Shown in pieces: positions 17,767 through 25,334 of a DNA stretch of 64,000 nt. A program made the position numbers and the translations under genes. The notes beneath the pieces are model-generated. The model had not been told where the DNA came from, searched no databases, and saw only the letters and a program-made list of their open reading frames with translations. The number at the start of each line of letters is the position of its first letter. Position 1 is the first letter of the stretch. Source of the stretch: Bog-473 sp963807675 (lineage in GTDB: Bacteria; Actinomycetota; Acidimicrobiia; Acidimicrobiales; RAAP-2); assembly GCA_963807675.1 (NCBI GenBank), contig CAWECP010000002.1:620001-684000 (forward strand). Reading direction: 5' to 3'.

Positions 17767-18981
17767 ATGTCCGATTTCTCGCTCGAGCTGAACGAGGACC
17801 AGCTCCAGATCCAGAAGTGGGTCCACGAGTTCGCGGAGAACGTCATCCGGCCCGCCGGCCCCGAGTGGGACGAGCGCGAGGAGACGCCTTGGCCCATCAT
17901 CGAGGAGGCGGCCAAAATCGGCCTGTACTCCTTCGACTTCGTGGCCCAGGCCTTCTCGGATCCGACCGGGCTCTTGATGTGCCTCGTCAACGAGGAGATG
18001 AGCTGGGGCGACGCCGGCATCGCGCTGGCCATCTTCGGCTCCACGTTGGCCGTGGCCGGCATCTTCGCCAACGGGACGCACGAGCAGATCGGCGAGTGGA
18101 TCCCGCAGTGCTTCGGCACGCCCGACGACATCAAGCTGGCGGCGTTCGGCGTGTCCGAGCCCGACGCCGGCTCCGATGTCTCGTCGCTCAAGTCGCGCGC
18201 CGTCTACGACGAGGCCAAAGACGAGTGGGTGCTCAACGGCACCAAGACGTGGATCACGAACGGCGGCATCGCCAACACGCACGTGCTCGTGCTGTCGGTC
18301 GACCACGATCTGGGCAGCCGCGGCCAGGCGTCGTTCGTCGTGCCCGAGGGCACGCCGGGTATTTCACAGGGTCAGAAGTTCAAGAAGATGGGAATCCGCG
18401 CCTCGCACACGGCCGAGGTCGTGCTGGACGACTGCCGGGTGCCCGGGCGCTGCCTGCTCGGCGGCAAGGAGAAGCTCGACGCCCGCCTGGCCCGGGCCCG
18501 GGAGGGCAAGAAGACGTCGACGCAGGCCGCCATGGCGACCTTCGAGGCCTCCCGCCCCATCGTCGGCGCGCAGGCGGTGGGCATTGCGCGGGCGGCCTAC
18601 GAGTACGCGCTGGCCTACGCCAAGGAACGCCACCAGTTCGGCCGGGCCATCATCGAGAACCAGGCCATCGCGTTCAAGCTGGCCGACATGAAGATGCACA
18701 CCGACGCCGCCCGCCTCCTGGTGCACCGGGCGGCCAACATGGCCAGCACCGGGAAGAAGTTCGAGAACGGCGAGGGCTCCATGTCCAAGCTTTACGCCGG
18801 CGAGAACGCCGTGTGGGTGACCGATCAGGCGATCCAGATCCTCGGCGGCTACGGCTACGTGCGGGAGAACCCCGTCGAGCAGTGGCACCGGGACTCGAAG
18901 ATCTACACCATCTTCGAGGGGACCTCGGAGATCCAGCGGCTGGTGATCTCCCGGGCGATCTCGGGCATCCACATCAACTGA
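17767..18981 (+). CDS. acyl-CoA dehydrogenase
   Basis: A 404-residue FAD enzyme. Landmarks: FGVSEPDAGSDVSSL (residues ~135-150), LNGTKTWITNGGIA, KMGIRASHTAEVVLDD, the ERHQFGRAI helix, and the C-terminal QILGGYGYVRENPVEQWHRD and IFEGTSEIQRLVISR. The final Glu in FEGTSEIQ is the usual position of the catalytic base in short/medium-chain enzymes. ATG 17767 has AGGAGGG at 17750-17756. The gene stands alone, followed by a convergent TetR gene. A decayed copy of its last ~60 bp is found at about 22.19-22.25 kb. Confidence 0.92.
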   Translation: MSDFSLELNEDQLQIQKWVHEFAENVIRPAGPEWDEREETPWPIIEEAAKIGLYSFDFVAQAFSDPTGLLMCLVNEEMSWGDAGIALAIFGSTLAVAGIFANGTHEQIGEWIPQCFGTPDDIKLAAFGVSEPDAGSDVSSLKSRAVYDEAKDEWVLNGTKTWITNGGIANTHVLVLSVDHDLGSRGQASFVVPEGTPGISQGQKFKKMGIRASHTAEVVLDDCRVPGRCLLGGKEKLDARLARAREGKKTSTQAAMATFEASRPIVGAQAVGIARAAYEYALAYAKERHQFGRAIIENQAIAFKLADMKMHTDAARLLVHRAANMASTGKKFENGEGSMSKLYAGENAVWVTDQAIQILGGYGYVRENPVEQWHRDSKIYTIFEGTSEIQRLVISRAISGIHIN

Positions 18982-19005
18982 TCTCGCTGGGAATAGAGAT
19001 TCGGA

Positions 19006-19584
19006 TCAGGAGAACCCGAGGAAGCGTTCCGCGAGAGTCCGGAGCTGAGTCCGCAGGGTTTCGTCGTCGCGACGAATCACCATGGGGTGCATGACGGCGC
19101 CGCTGATGGCCGCGGTCAACATGACCGTTGCGATTTCGGAGTCCGGTCCTGCATCTGGCCCCATGAGCAGCCGGTTGAGGCGCTTCACGACCTTCACCAG
19201 TCGCTGATCCCGCGCAAAGAGTCGGCCCACGAGCGGGTCGGTGAGAATGGTGCTGTTCTCACGCCGGCGCTCCACGGCCAGATCGATGATCATCGTCAGC
19301 GCCGCTTTTCGGGCGCGATCTTCGTCCACCTCGGATTCGGCCACGTCGAGGACTGTCTCCAGGCGGTCGAACTCGGCGCCGGCCACGGCTCGGACAATTT
19401 CATCCTTCGTCTTGTACTGGTGGTACACGGCCGCCTTCGTGACACCGATGTCATCGGCGATCATCTGCAGGGATGTCCCGCCGACCCCATTTTTCGCGAA
19501 CTCCCGAAGCGCCGCCTCGATGATGCGGGTCTGTGCAGCCGATGCAGGTTTCCGCTGCCGACTGGGCGTTCTCGACTGAGTCAT
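19006..19584 (-). CDS. TetR/AcrR family transcriptional regulator
   Basis: A 192-residue protein with an N-terminal helix-turn-helix (RIIEAALREFAKNGVGGTSLQMIADDIGVTKAAVYHQYKTKDEIV, about residues 20-64) and a helical ligand-binding domain. ATG 19584 is chosen because the HTH starts 20 residues later and an operator-like palindrome sits 30 bp upstream; the longer opening adds non-homologous sequence. It is divergent from the four-gene membrane operon at 19.7-22.1 kb and very probably represses it. The ligand is unknown. Confidence 0.88.
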   Translation of the reverse strand: MTQSRTPSRQRKPASAAQTRIIEAALREFAKNGVGGTSLQMIADDIGVTKAAVYHQYKTKDEIVRAVAGAEFDRLETVLDVAESEVDEDRARKAALTMIIDLAVERRRENSTILTDPLVGRLFARDQRLVKVVKRLNRLLMGPDAGPDSEIATVMLTAAISGAVMHPMVIRRDDETLRTQLRTLAERFLGFS

Positions 19585-19613
19585 GTCCCCAAATCTAAGC
19601 CCGCTTGCCTGGG

Positions 19614-19629
19614 ATAGTCGATCGGCTAT
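19614..19629. promoter_or_regulatory. TetR operator candidate in divergent promoter region
   Basis: ATAGTCGA-TCGGCTAT is palindromic at 7 of 8 pairs and lies between the divergent TetR gene (start 19584) and the membrane operon (start 19733). Its size and placement fit a TetR dimer site controlling both directions. Confidence 0.6.
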
Positions 19630-19732
19630 GTTCTGCCCGGCGGGCTGATAAGGGGTGCGCGGTGCGGCCCGCCAGACCAAGGAGGCGAGTGGTGAGAGCG
19701 GCCGTGAGTGACGCAGGTCTGCCAGATGGTAC

Positions 19733-20446
19733 GTGCCGGTGAGACGAACGACCGGGGAACTGATCATCTTCTGGGCGCTGCCCGCGGTGGCGATCATTTG
19801 GATCGCGGCGTTCTTCCTCTTCCCGGGTTTCCTGCCGCCCATGTCTCCGCAATGGTCGGCGCAGAAGGTGGCCGCGTTCTATGCGGACCACACCTCGCGC
19901 GTCCGCTACAGCATGATCCTGTTCAACTGGTTCTGTGTGGCGCTGATCCCGATTCTGATGCTGATCGTGGAGCGTATGCGGCGCATGGCACACCGCACGC
20001 CGATTCTGCGGTACTGCGTGATCGGGGTCGCCGGTGCTGCCCCGATCGCCTTTCTGACCGCGACGATCTTCTGGCTGCTGGCGGCGTTCCGGCCCGATCG
20101 GCCCCCCGCGCTCACCCAGCTCTACAACGACCTGGCGTGGATCACGTTCACCTGTGCTGTGCCCTTCCTCGTCGCCCTGTGCCTCTTCCTGGCCGTGGCC
20201 GTCTACCTCGATGAGCAGGCGCGACCCGTGTTTGCGCGGTGGGTCGGCCACTTCAACCTGCTCATTGCCGTCGCTCTGGTGCCGGCAGGTTTTGCCGGCC
20301 TGACGCTCACTGGACCCTTCGCCTGGAACGGCTTCCTGGCGTTCTGGGTCAAGAACGTCGCCATCGCCGTCTGGCTCGTCGTCATGGCAGTCGTGTTGGG
20401 ACGGACGATCGGGCGCGATCGCTTGGTGGAGCAAGCCTCGGCGTGA
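19733..20446 (+). CDS. six-TM membrane protein, paralog of next gene
   Basis: A 237-residue protein with about six transmembrane helices. I do not recognise a named family. It shares a pattern with the following gene: AFRPDR...LYNDLAW, a LDEQARPVFARWVGHFN loop, and a GPFAWNGFLAFW helix start. These common FRPDR, W-x-x-N and FAWNG motifs show the two are paralogs. Starts at GTG 19733 or the in-frame GTG at 19739 are both possible. Its stop overlaps the next start, so it is the first gene of a tight operon ending in oxidase subunit III and IV-like genes. Function unknown; a role in a membrane oxidase complex is an inference from context. Confidence 0.6.
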   Translation: MPVRRTTGELIIFWALPAVAIIWIAAFFLFPGFLPPMSPQWSAQKVAAFYADHTSRVRYSMILFNWFCVALIPILMLIVERMRRMAHRTPILRYCVIGVAGAAPIAFLTATIFWLLAAFRPDRPPALTQLYNDLAWITFTCAVPFLVALCLFLAVAVYLDEQARPVFARWVGHFNLLIAVALVPAGFAGLTLTGPFAWNGFLAFWVKNVAIAVWLVVMAVVLGRTIGRDRLVEQASA

Positions 20447-21219
20447 AGCGACCTGCGCTTCTCGACGATCCGAAGCGGGAGCTGTGGCTGGCTTGGTACG
20501 CGACCATCGGCTTCTATTCCCTGTACACCGTCGTCTTCTTCATCATCACGCGCACCCAGCCGCCTGGGAAGCCGTGGTACACCCCCAGTCAGGTGGTGGG
20601 GTGGTTCGCCAGCCGCCACGAGGGCCTGCTCATCGGCTTTGCGCTGATCTTCATTTTGGGCGGGCTCTCCGCCACATCGATCGCACTGATCACCTACTCC
20701 ATCCGACGAATGTCGGTGAGCCGTGCCTTCGCCTACTCGTACCTGATCCTCTACGCCGTCAGTGCTGTCCCGGGGTTCTTGTTCATCTGCGTGGCAATGA
20801 CGGTGGGCGCTTTCCGGCCCGATCGCAACCCCGAGATCCTCCGGTGGCTCTACGACCTCGGGTTCCTGTCCTTCTCCGGCACCATGGGTGTCTTCCTGGT
20901 CGGCTCGTTGATCTGGATGTTAGCGATCCTGCTCGACGAGAACCGCGTCTTCCCGGTGTGGTTCGGCTACCTCAACCTCTGCAACGGGCTGACCGAGGTC
21001 GTGGTCGCACCGTCGTGGATCTTCCATGCCGGCGTCTTCGCCTGGAACGGCGTGATCGCCTGGTGGATCAACGTGGCCGTCTTCGGTCTCTATACCGGGG
21101 CCTTCATCATGTTGCTGCGCAACATGATCCTTCGTGAGGACTTCGGGACGGGACCGATGCCCGACCTGCCGCCGAAAGAGGGTCGAGGTCGTATGTTGGC
21201 GGAGTTCATGGCGCCATGA
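20443..21219 (+). CDS. six-TM membrane protein, paralog of previous gene
   Basis: A 258-residue protein from GTG 20443, which overlaps the preceding TGA. Hydrophobic helices are at about residues 18-38, 63-88, 98-122, 148-168, 180-200 and 212-235. Shared with the upstream paralog are AFRPDRNPEILRWLYDLGF, LDENRVFPVWFGYLNLCN and GVFAWNGVIAWW. The conserved acidic/arginine FRPDR and FAWNG loops may form an interface or cofactor site. It overlaps the subunit III gene by 4 bp (ATGA). No known family recognised. Confidence 0.6.
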   Translation: MKRPALLDDPKRELWLAWYATIGFYSLYTVVFFIITRTQPPGKPWYTPSQVVGWFASRHEGLLIGFALIFILGGLSATSIALITYSIRRMSVSRAFAYSYLILYAVSAVPGFLFICVAMTVGAFRPDRNPEILRWLYDLGFLSFSGTMGVFLVGSLIWMLAILLDENRVFPVWFGYLNLCNGLTEVVVAPSWIFHAGVFAWNGVIAWWINVAVFGLYTGAFIMLLRNMILREDFGTGPMPDLPPKEGRGRMLAEFMAP

Positions 21220-21812
21220 CGACGACCGAACGCGATGCGTCGCCGGTGTCGGAGGAGGGATCGTCGGAGCACGTTCCCGGCGGGCGCGACATCTGGTTCT
21301 TCGTCCTGTTCGAATCGCTCGTCTTTACCGCGTATTTCTGCGTCTACCTCTTCAACCGGACACAGCACGAGCAGGCATTCCTGCTCGGACAGTCCCACCT
21401 GCTGCTGTGGTTGGGCGTGCTCGACACCATCGTCCTGCTCTCGAGCTCCTGGGCCATGGCCCGATGTGTCCAGCACGCCCGGGCCGGGCGATTCGAGCGT
21501 GCCCGGCGAGAGGCATTCTTGACTGCCGGTTTCGGGGTGGTGTTCCTCATCCTCAAGATCGTCGAGTGGGTCCGGCTGATCCATATGGGGGACACGTTCA
21601 CCAGCAGCCAGTTCTTCCAGTACTACTTCTTCCTGACCGCGATCCACTGCGTGCACCTGTTGGTCGGCTTCGTCGTGCTCGGGGTGCTCGTGTATCAGCT
21701 GTCAAGCGAGAAGCGGCGTTCTCAAGTGACGGTGGAGACCTGCGCCACCTATTGGCACTCGGTCGACTTCTTCTGGGTCTTGATCTTCGCCCTGCTCTAC
21801 GTGGTGCGGTGA
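21216..21812 (+). CDS. haem-copper oxidase subunit III-like protein (NorE/CoxC type)
   Basis: A 198-residue five-helix protein of the cytochrome c oxidase subunit III superfamily. It begins with a short soluble segment, then FFVLFESLVFTAYFCVYLF, and contains the family's LLSSSWAMA helix, EW...HMGDTFTSSQFFQYYFFLTAIHCVHLLVG and the terminal YWHSVDFFWVLIFALLYVV. The Glu of FESLVF and the HCxHLLVG motif are subunit III hallmarks. Size and sequence are closer to NorE than to canonical CoxC. No subunit I or II gene is nearby, so it is an orphan or associates with a distant catalytic core. Confidence 0.82.
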   Translation: MTTTERDASPVSEEGSSEHVPGGRDIWFFVLFESLVFTAYFCVYLFNRTQHEQAFLLGQSHLLLWLGVLDTIVLLSSSWAMARCVQHARAGRFERARREAFLTAGFGVVFLILKIVEWVRLIHMGDTFTSSQFFQYYFFLTAIHCVHLLVGFVVLGVLVYQLSSEKRRSQVTVETCATYWHSVDFFWVLIFALLYVVR

Positions 21813-22107
21813 TGGTGGAGAACGGGTTCAACAAGCGGCTCTTCGGGGTGTGGTTGATCCTGGTAGCCATTTCGCTGGGCTACCTGTGGATCGATCATGT
21901 GGCCACGCATCAGGGAATTCCCACCGCCAGCACGGTCGTGACCGTGTTCGCCATCTGCTTCGCGTTGATCAAGGTGCGGATCATCATGCGCGAGTTCATG
22001 GAGGTACGGACCGCACCCCGGTGCTTCGCCGTCTCACCGATTTCTGGGTCTTGCTCATGGCTGTCGCTCTGCTCGGGGTGTATTTCGCTGGAATGGCGGT
22101 GGCGTAA
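21812..22107 (+). CDS. cytochrome oxidase subunit IV-like (NorF/COX4_pro) protein, frameshifted
   Basis: About 98 residues when repaired. The first frame (ATG 21812, overlapping the subunit III TGA) gives GVWLILVAISLGYLWIDH, TVVTVFAICFALIKVRIIMREFMEVRTAPR; after about 22015-22022 the sequence continues in another frame as VLRRLTDFWVLLMAVALLGVYFAGMAVA. The motif VRxxxREFMEVR followed by a third helix is the prokaryotic COX4/NorF pattern. The length of 296 nt is one base short of 99 codons, consistent with one missing G in a short G-run. Partner of the subunit III-like protein. Confidence 0.72.
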
Positions 22108-22186
22108 AAGAGAGGGGGCGATTCGCCAAGAATGCTCAAGCGAATTACGGGCATGCCGCTCAGGTGGCCATCACCCATACCGACAT

Positions 22187-22250
22187 CATCTTCGAGGGGA
22201 CCCCGAAAATCGGAGATCAGCGGCTGGTGATCTCCAGGGCCATCTCGGGG
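22187..22250 (+). pseudogene. remnant of an acyl-CoA dehydrogenase 3' end
   Basis: About 60 bp closely match the end of the acyl-CoA dehydrogenase at 18.9 kb: ATCTTCGAGGGGACC is identical, followed after a small indel by CAGCGGCTGGTGATCTCC and ATCTCGGG. In frame it reads FEGTPKIGDQRLVISRAISG against FEGTSEIQRLVISRAISG in the intact gene. It has no start and no upstream domain, so it is a decayed fragment. It forms a direct repeat with the intact gene on either side of the TetR-membrane operon block. Confidence 0.65.
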
Positions 22251-22275
22251 AGCGGCCACCGTCGGAGCGAGGGGC

Positions 22276-22930
22276 TTAGAACCCGAGCGCTTCGTGGACC
22301 AGGATGGCGGTAATTCGATCAGCCGCGACCGTTCGGTTGACGATGAGGATGTTGTTCGCTCCGCTCGCGAACGCCATAGGCCTCCCGTGCCCGCCGGTCC
22401 TCGAGCGGAAGCGAGTATTCGAGGATCCGCCGGATCCCGGTCTCGAGGTCAGCGACGATCTTTTGGCCCCCGATCACGAAGATGACGTGTGCGGCCCCCG
22501 ACACAATGGGACCCAACTGGCTCCCGCTGGCGGACGCAACCAGTAACGATCCTTCCTCGGTCACGGCGTGCACGCTTCCGACGACATAGTCGGGTGAAGC
22601 GGCCAGAATCCGCATCTCCCGAGCCTGCATCTCCCGGTCCATCTGGAAGAGCCGTAGCCGGAGCGGCTCGTAGCGCCCGGATCGCTCGATGTCATCCGCC
22701 ACGCCAATCGTTTCGAGCGTGCGCGAAGTGTTGTTGAAGACCTCGGCACCCGGAGGGAGCAACGAAGCGACCGTCTGACGGGCTTCTTCGCCGGACTGGA
22801 CGACGAACGCCCGAACGCCGTTGTTTTCGAGGGCTTCCGCCACCGCGGCGATGCGATCCATGGATCTGACCTGAGCAAACTCGGCCACCGCGTGCTCCGT
22901 CAGGTCCGGGGGCATCGCGGTGTTACTCAC
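22276..22930 (-). CDS. LUD-domain (LutC-like) protein, frameshifted near its end
   Basis: About 217 residues once repaired. The LUD/DUF162 fold is recognisable from HAVAEFAQVRS, RAFVVQSGEEARQTVASLLPPGAEVFNNTSRTL, VVGSVHAVTEEGSLLVASASGSQLGPIVSGAAHVIFVIG and QKIV..LE. After about 22364-22373 the reading moves to another frame that supplies the family's ASGANNILIVNRTVAADRI and ends LVHEALGF. The total of 655 nt is one base more than 218 codons, so one inserted base is implied. LutC acts in lactate utilisation, but no LutA/LutB is present; single LUD proteins are often redox-related with unknown substrate. GTG 22930 overlaps the TrxR-like stop, so they are co-translated; ATG 22915 is the alternative start. 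Confidence 0.75.
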
Positions 22931-24212
22931 CGCCGACCTCCGCCAGCCTCTGGTGCACAAGAGCAACTGACATGGAACCCTCCCCGACGGCAGCCGCACA
23001 GCGCTTGATCGATCCTCGCCGGACGTCGCCGGCTGCGAAGACGCCGGGGAGATTCGTTTCGAGAAGGTGAGGTGGTCGAGGTAGGTCCCAGCTCTCCGTC
23101 ATTTGCGCGAACGAGGCCAGTTCACCTCCAGTTGGGACGTAGCCGGCATCGTCGACCACAAGTCCCGTCCCACTCACCGCGTCCGTTCGCGGTTCGCCCC
23201 CGATGCAGATGAACAGCGCGTTGGCGCGCAGGGGTTGCGGCGTGTGACTGTCCGGCGACGTGACGAGAACCTCGCGCAGGTGACCGTCGGCCGCCTTCAC
23301 GTCGACGACCTGGCTGCCCGTTCGCACGTCGACGTTGGGAATTCCTGCGATGGCGTCGATGAGGTACTTCGACATCGACGCGGCAAGGTTTGGCCCGCGG
23401 ACGAGGAGCGTCACCCGCACCGCATAGCGTGAGAACCGCACGACGGCCTGCCCGGCGGAGTTCCCTCCACCAACGACGACAACGTGCGCTCCGGCACAGC
23501 CCAGGGCCTCGCTCGGTCCCGCTCCGTAGTAGACCCCGGCACCGAGCAGCCCGTCGATGCCAGGGACGTCCAGACGTCGCCACTCCACCCCGCTGGCCAG
23601 CAGGAGGGTCCGGCCGAGAACGCTCGTCCCATCGGACAGATGCGCCTGGTATCTCGGACCCTCGGCCGAAATGCCGACCAGCGGCCGGGCCAGGAGTATC
23701 TCTGCTCCGAATCGACGGGCCTGGGCGACGGCGCGGGTGGCCAATTCGCTTCCGCTGATGCCGTTCGGGAAGCCCAGGTAGTTCTCGATCATCGACGTCG
23801 TACCTGCCTGGCCACCGGGAGCTATGGCTTCGACGACCAACGTCCGCAGGCCCTCAGAGGCGGCGTAGACGGCGGCGGCGAGACCGGCCGGGCCCGCACC
23901 CACAACGGTCAGGTCGTATTCCGAGAGTAAGGGTGCCGACACCATGCCGAGGCCGGCGGCCACCTGCTCAACCGTGGCGGGGGAGAGCTTGGTGCCATCG
24001 GGCAGCACGCAGATCGGGAGCGATCGTGCATCGACCTCGGCGCTGCCGAGAACGGCGCGCACTCTGTCGGAGTCTGTGACGTCGACCCAGTCGTACTGGC
24101 AGCTGTTCCGGCTGAGGAAGTCGCGGATCCGGTACGCCGCCGCCGATGTCCCCGTATCCACCAACACAACGCCCGGGGTCGCTGGTCGGGTGTCGTAATC
24201 GAACAGGGACAC
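22923..24212 (-). CDS. thioredoxin-reductase-like FAD oxidoreductase with N-terminal glutaredoxin-like domain
   Basis: About 429 residues from GTG 24212 (an in-frame GTG at 24287 is an alternative). Residues ~10-90 look like a thioredoxin/glutaredoxin-fold module (AAYRIRDFLSRNSCQYDWVDV). The FAD domain begins YDLTVVGAGPAGLAAAVYAASEGL and the NADPH domain AHVVVVGGGNSAGQAVVRFS; the tail has GVFAAGDVRRGSIKRCAAAVGEG. The redox CxxC of true thioredoxin reductase is absent: the region reads YYGAGPSEALGCAG. This is the TrxR-like type often fused to regulatory domains. It is probably transcribed from a MarR-type site at 24562-24577. The electron acceptor is unknown. Confidence 0.82.
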   Translation of the reverse strand: MSLFDYDTRPATPGVVLVDTGTSAAAYRIRDFLSRNSCQYDWVDVTDSDRVRAVLGSAEVDARSLPICVLPDGTKLSPATVEQVAAGLGMVSAPLLSEYDLTVVGAGPAGLAAAVYAASEGLRTLVVEAIAPGGQAGTTSMIENYLGFPNGISGSELATRAVAQARRFGAEILLARPLVGISAEGPRYQAHLSDGTSVLGRTLLLASGVEWRRLDVPGIDGLLGAGVYYGAGPSEALGCAGAHVVVVGGGNSAGQAVVRFSRYAVRVTLLVRGPNLAASMSKYLIDAIAGIPNVDVRTGSQVVDVKAADGHLREVLVTSPDSHTPQPLRANALFICIGGEPRTDAVSGTGLVVDDAGYVPTGGELASFAQMTESWDLPRPPHLLETNLPGVFAAGDVRRGSIKRCAAAVGEGSMSVALVHQRLAEVGGE

Positions 24213-24225
24213 GGTCGCAGGTTGC

Positions 24226-24324
24226 TTAGGGATGCGAAGGGGCGAGCGGTGCTCCTTCGAGCTCGTACACGAGCTCGTCGACGTCACGCCGGACGTGGTC
24301 GAGGTGGGTGTTCTTCCTATTCAC
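24226..24324 (-). CDS. possible small protein (32 aa) in the TrxR-like leader
   Basis: GTG 24324 to TAA 24226 encodes a 32-residue peptide with an amphipathic helix (HLDHVRRDVDELVYELEG) and has GGTGGAG about 5-10 nt upstream. It ends 13 nt before the TrxR-like start. It may be a small operon protein, a leader peptide, or the tail of a decayed gene. Without homologs this is a weak call. Confidence 0.3.
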   Translation of the reverse strand: MNRKNTHLDHVRRDVDELVYELEGAPLAPSHP

Positions 24325-24336
24325 GGAGCTCCACCC

Positions 24337-24519
24337 TCAGGATAACGGCTCGGACCGCCGTGGGACCTCGTGATCACCGCTGGCGCTGGGGCGTCCGCGG
24401 TGAAGCGGTGACCCCACACCCGGGTCGAGGGGCATGGAACGAAGGATCATGAAGGTCGAGCTCGGGGTGAACTCCTCGATGTCGGCTGCCGCCTGCACGC
24501 CGCTGTACTTCTCGACCAC
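24337..24519 (-). CDS. possible small ORF (60 aa) in the TrxR-like leader
   Basis: GTG 24519 to TGA 24337 gives a 60-residue product (start VVEKYSGVQ, then AAADIEEFTPSSTFMILRSMP) with no recognised domain and no clear ribosome binding site. It begins shortly downstream of the predicted leftward promoter overlapping the MarR site. With the 32-residue ORF it could represent one broken gene. Low confidence. Confidence 0.2.
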   Translation of the reverse strand: MVEKYSGVQAAADIEEFTPSSTFMILRSMPLDPGVGSPLHRGRPSASGDHEVPRRSEPLS

Positions 24520-24561
24520 AGGCCCGTGCGTTCACTTGATCGGAGTGTACTCCCAATCTAG

Positions 24562-24577
24562 TTGCGTTGGCAAGCAA
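24562..24577 (-). promoter_or_regulatory. MarR-type operator A and leftward promoter for TrxR-like/LUD genes
   Basis: On the minus strand the site reads TTGCTTGCCAACGCAA, identical over 16 bases to site D at 27.23 kb. It overlaps a plausible leftward promoter: TTGCCA, 18-base spacing, TACACT. This would drive the TrxR-like and LUD genes. A further short palindrome GGAGT-GT-ACTCC (24542-24553) lies at the predicted -10. Confidence 0.65.
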
Positions 24578-24639
24578 ATGAATCTAGTGTGCGCTGCGTT
24601 GGACAACCGACCCATCACAAGGAGTCCTGTCCGGGCCGG

Positions 24640-25098
24640 CTAGCGGTCTTGAAGCTGTTCGGCCACGCCAGACATGGAGGAAGCGACGACCTTGATGGCA
24701 GTCGGATCGAGATGATCGAAGAACCGCGAGCGAACGCTGGCCAGGTGCACCGGCCAAGCCGTCCGCAACTTCGCCATACCGCGGGGCGTCAATCGGGCCA
24801 CATTGCCGCGCGCATCGGTCGAGCTCGCAACCTTCGTCACCAGAGAACGCGATTGGAGGTCGTCGACCAGGCGTGTCATCCTGCTTGGTGACAGTCCGGT
24901 CGCACCGGCCAGGTCGCTCATCCGGAGTTCACGATTGGGCGCCTCGGAAAGATGCATGAGCGTGGTGTAATCGCTCGCGCTCAGACCAGCACCATGAATC
25001 AGGTCGGAGTCGAGATCCCGCGGCAGTACCTTTACGATGCACATGATGGCCCGCCAGAGGGTTTCCTCCGACGGAGAGAGCGATTCGACCTTCGTCAT
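24640..25098 (-). CDS. MarR family transcriptional regulator
   Basis: A 152-residue winged-helix protein. The DNA-binding region runs from LSASDYTTLMHLSEAPNRELRMSDLAGATGLSPSRMTRLVDDLQ to the wing DARGNVARLTPRGM; flanking helices make the dimer domain. ATG 25098 is preferred because its upstream 15-30 bp hold a perfect palindrome. Matching sites occur upstream of the TrxR-like/LUD genes, the SDR gene and the cysteine hydrolase gene, so it is probably the local repressor of a redox or aromatic-compound response. The effector is unknown; cysteine sensing is not obvious beyond one Cys in AIMCIVKVL. Confidence 0.88.
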   Translation of the reverse strand: MTKVESLSPSEETLWRAIMCIVKVLPRDLDSDLIHGAGLSASDYTTLMHLSEAPNRELRMSDLAGATGLSPSRMTRLVDDLQSRSLVTKVASSTDARGNVARLTPRGMAKLRTAWPVHLASVRSRFFDHLDPTAIKVVASSMSGVAEQLQDR

Positions 25099-25112
25099 GT
25101 GCCCAGAATAAC

Positions 25113-25128
25113 TTGCTTCGTGAAGCAA
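25113..25128. promoter_or_regulatory. MarR-type operator B (autoregulatory)
   Basis: TTGCTTC-GT-GAAGCAA is a perfect palindrome 15-30 bp upstream of the MarR start. It shares the TTGCTT...GCAA frame with sites A, C and D. Its position suggests direct autorepression. Confidence 0.7.
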
Positions 25129-25303
25129 CCGTGGGAGGGTTTGGACACGGCAGCACCAACATTGCCCGCGAACGATCTACCGACGGCAAGAGAAACTCTC
25201 CCCTTGGGAGCTGTCGTCACGTTGCCGCGCCCCGCCGGGCAACGCTCGAGTACCCTGTGCTCTCTCTTCCGGCTCGGTGCACGGTGAAGAACTAATCACG
25301 ATT

Positions 25304-25319
25304 TTACTTGCTAACGCAA
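25304..25319 (+). promoter_or_regulatory. MarR-type operator C upstream of SDR gene
   Basis: TTACTTGCTAACGCAA differs from the 16-base sequence of sites A and D at two positions. It lies 16 bp upstream of the predicted SDR start at 25335 and about 185 bp from operator B, in the divergent MarR/SDR intergenic region. It probably controls the SDR gene. Confidence 0.65.
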
Positions 25320-25334
25320 ATTCTGATCGGTACC

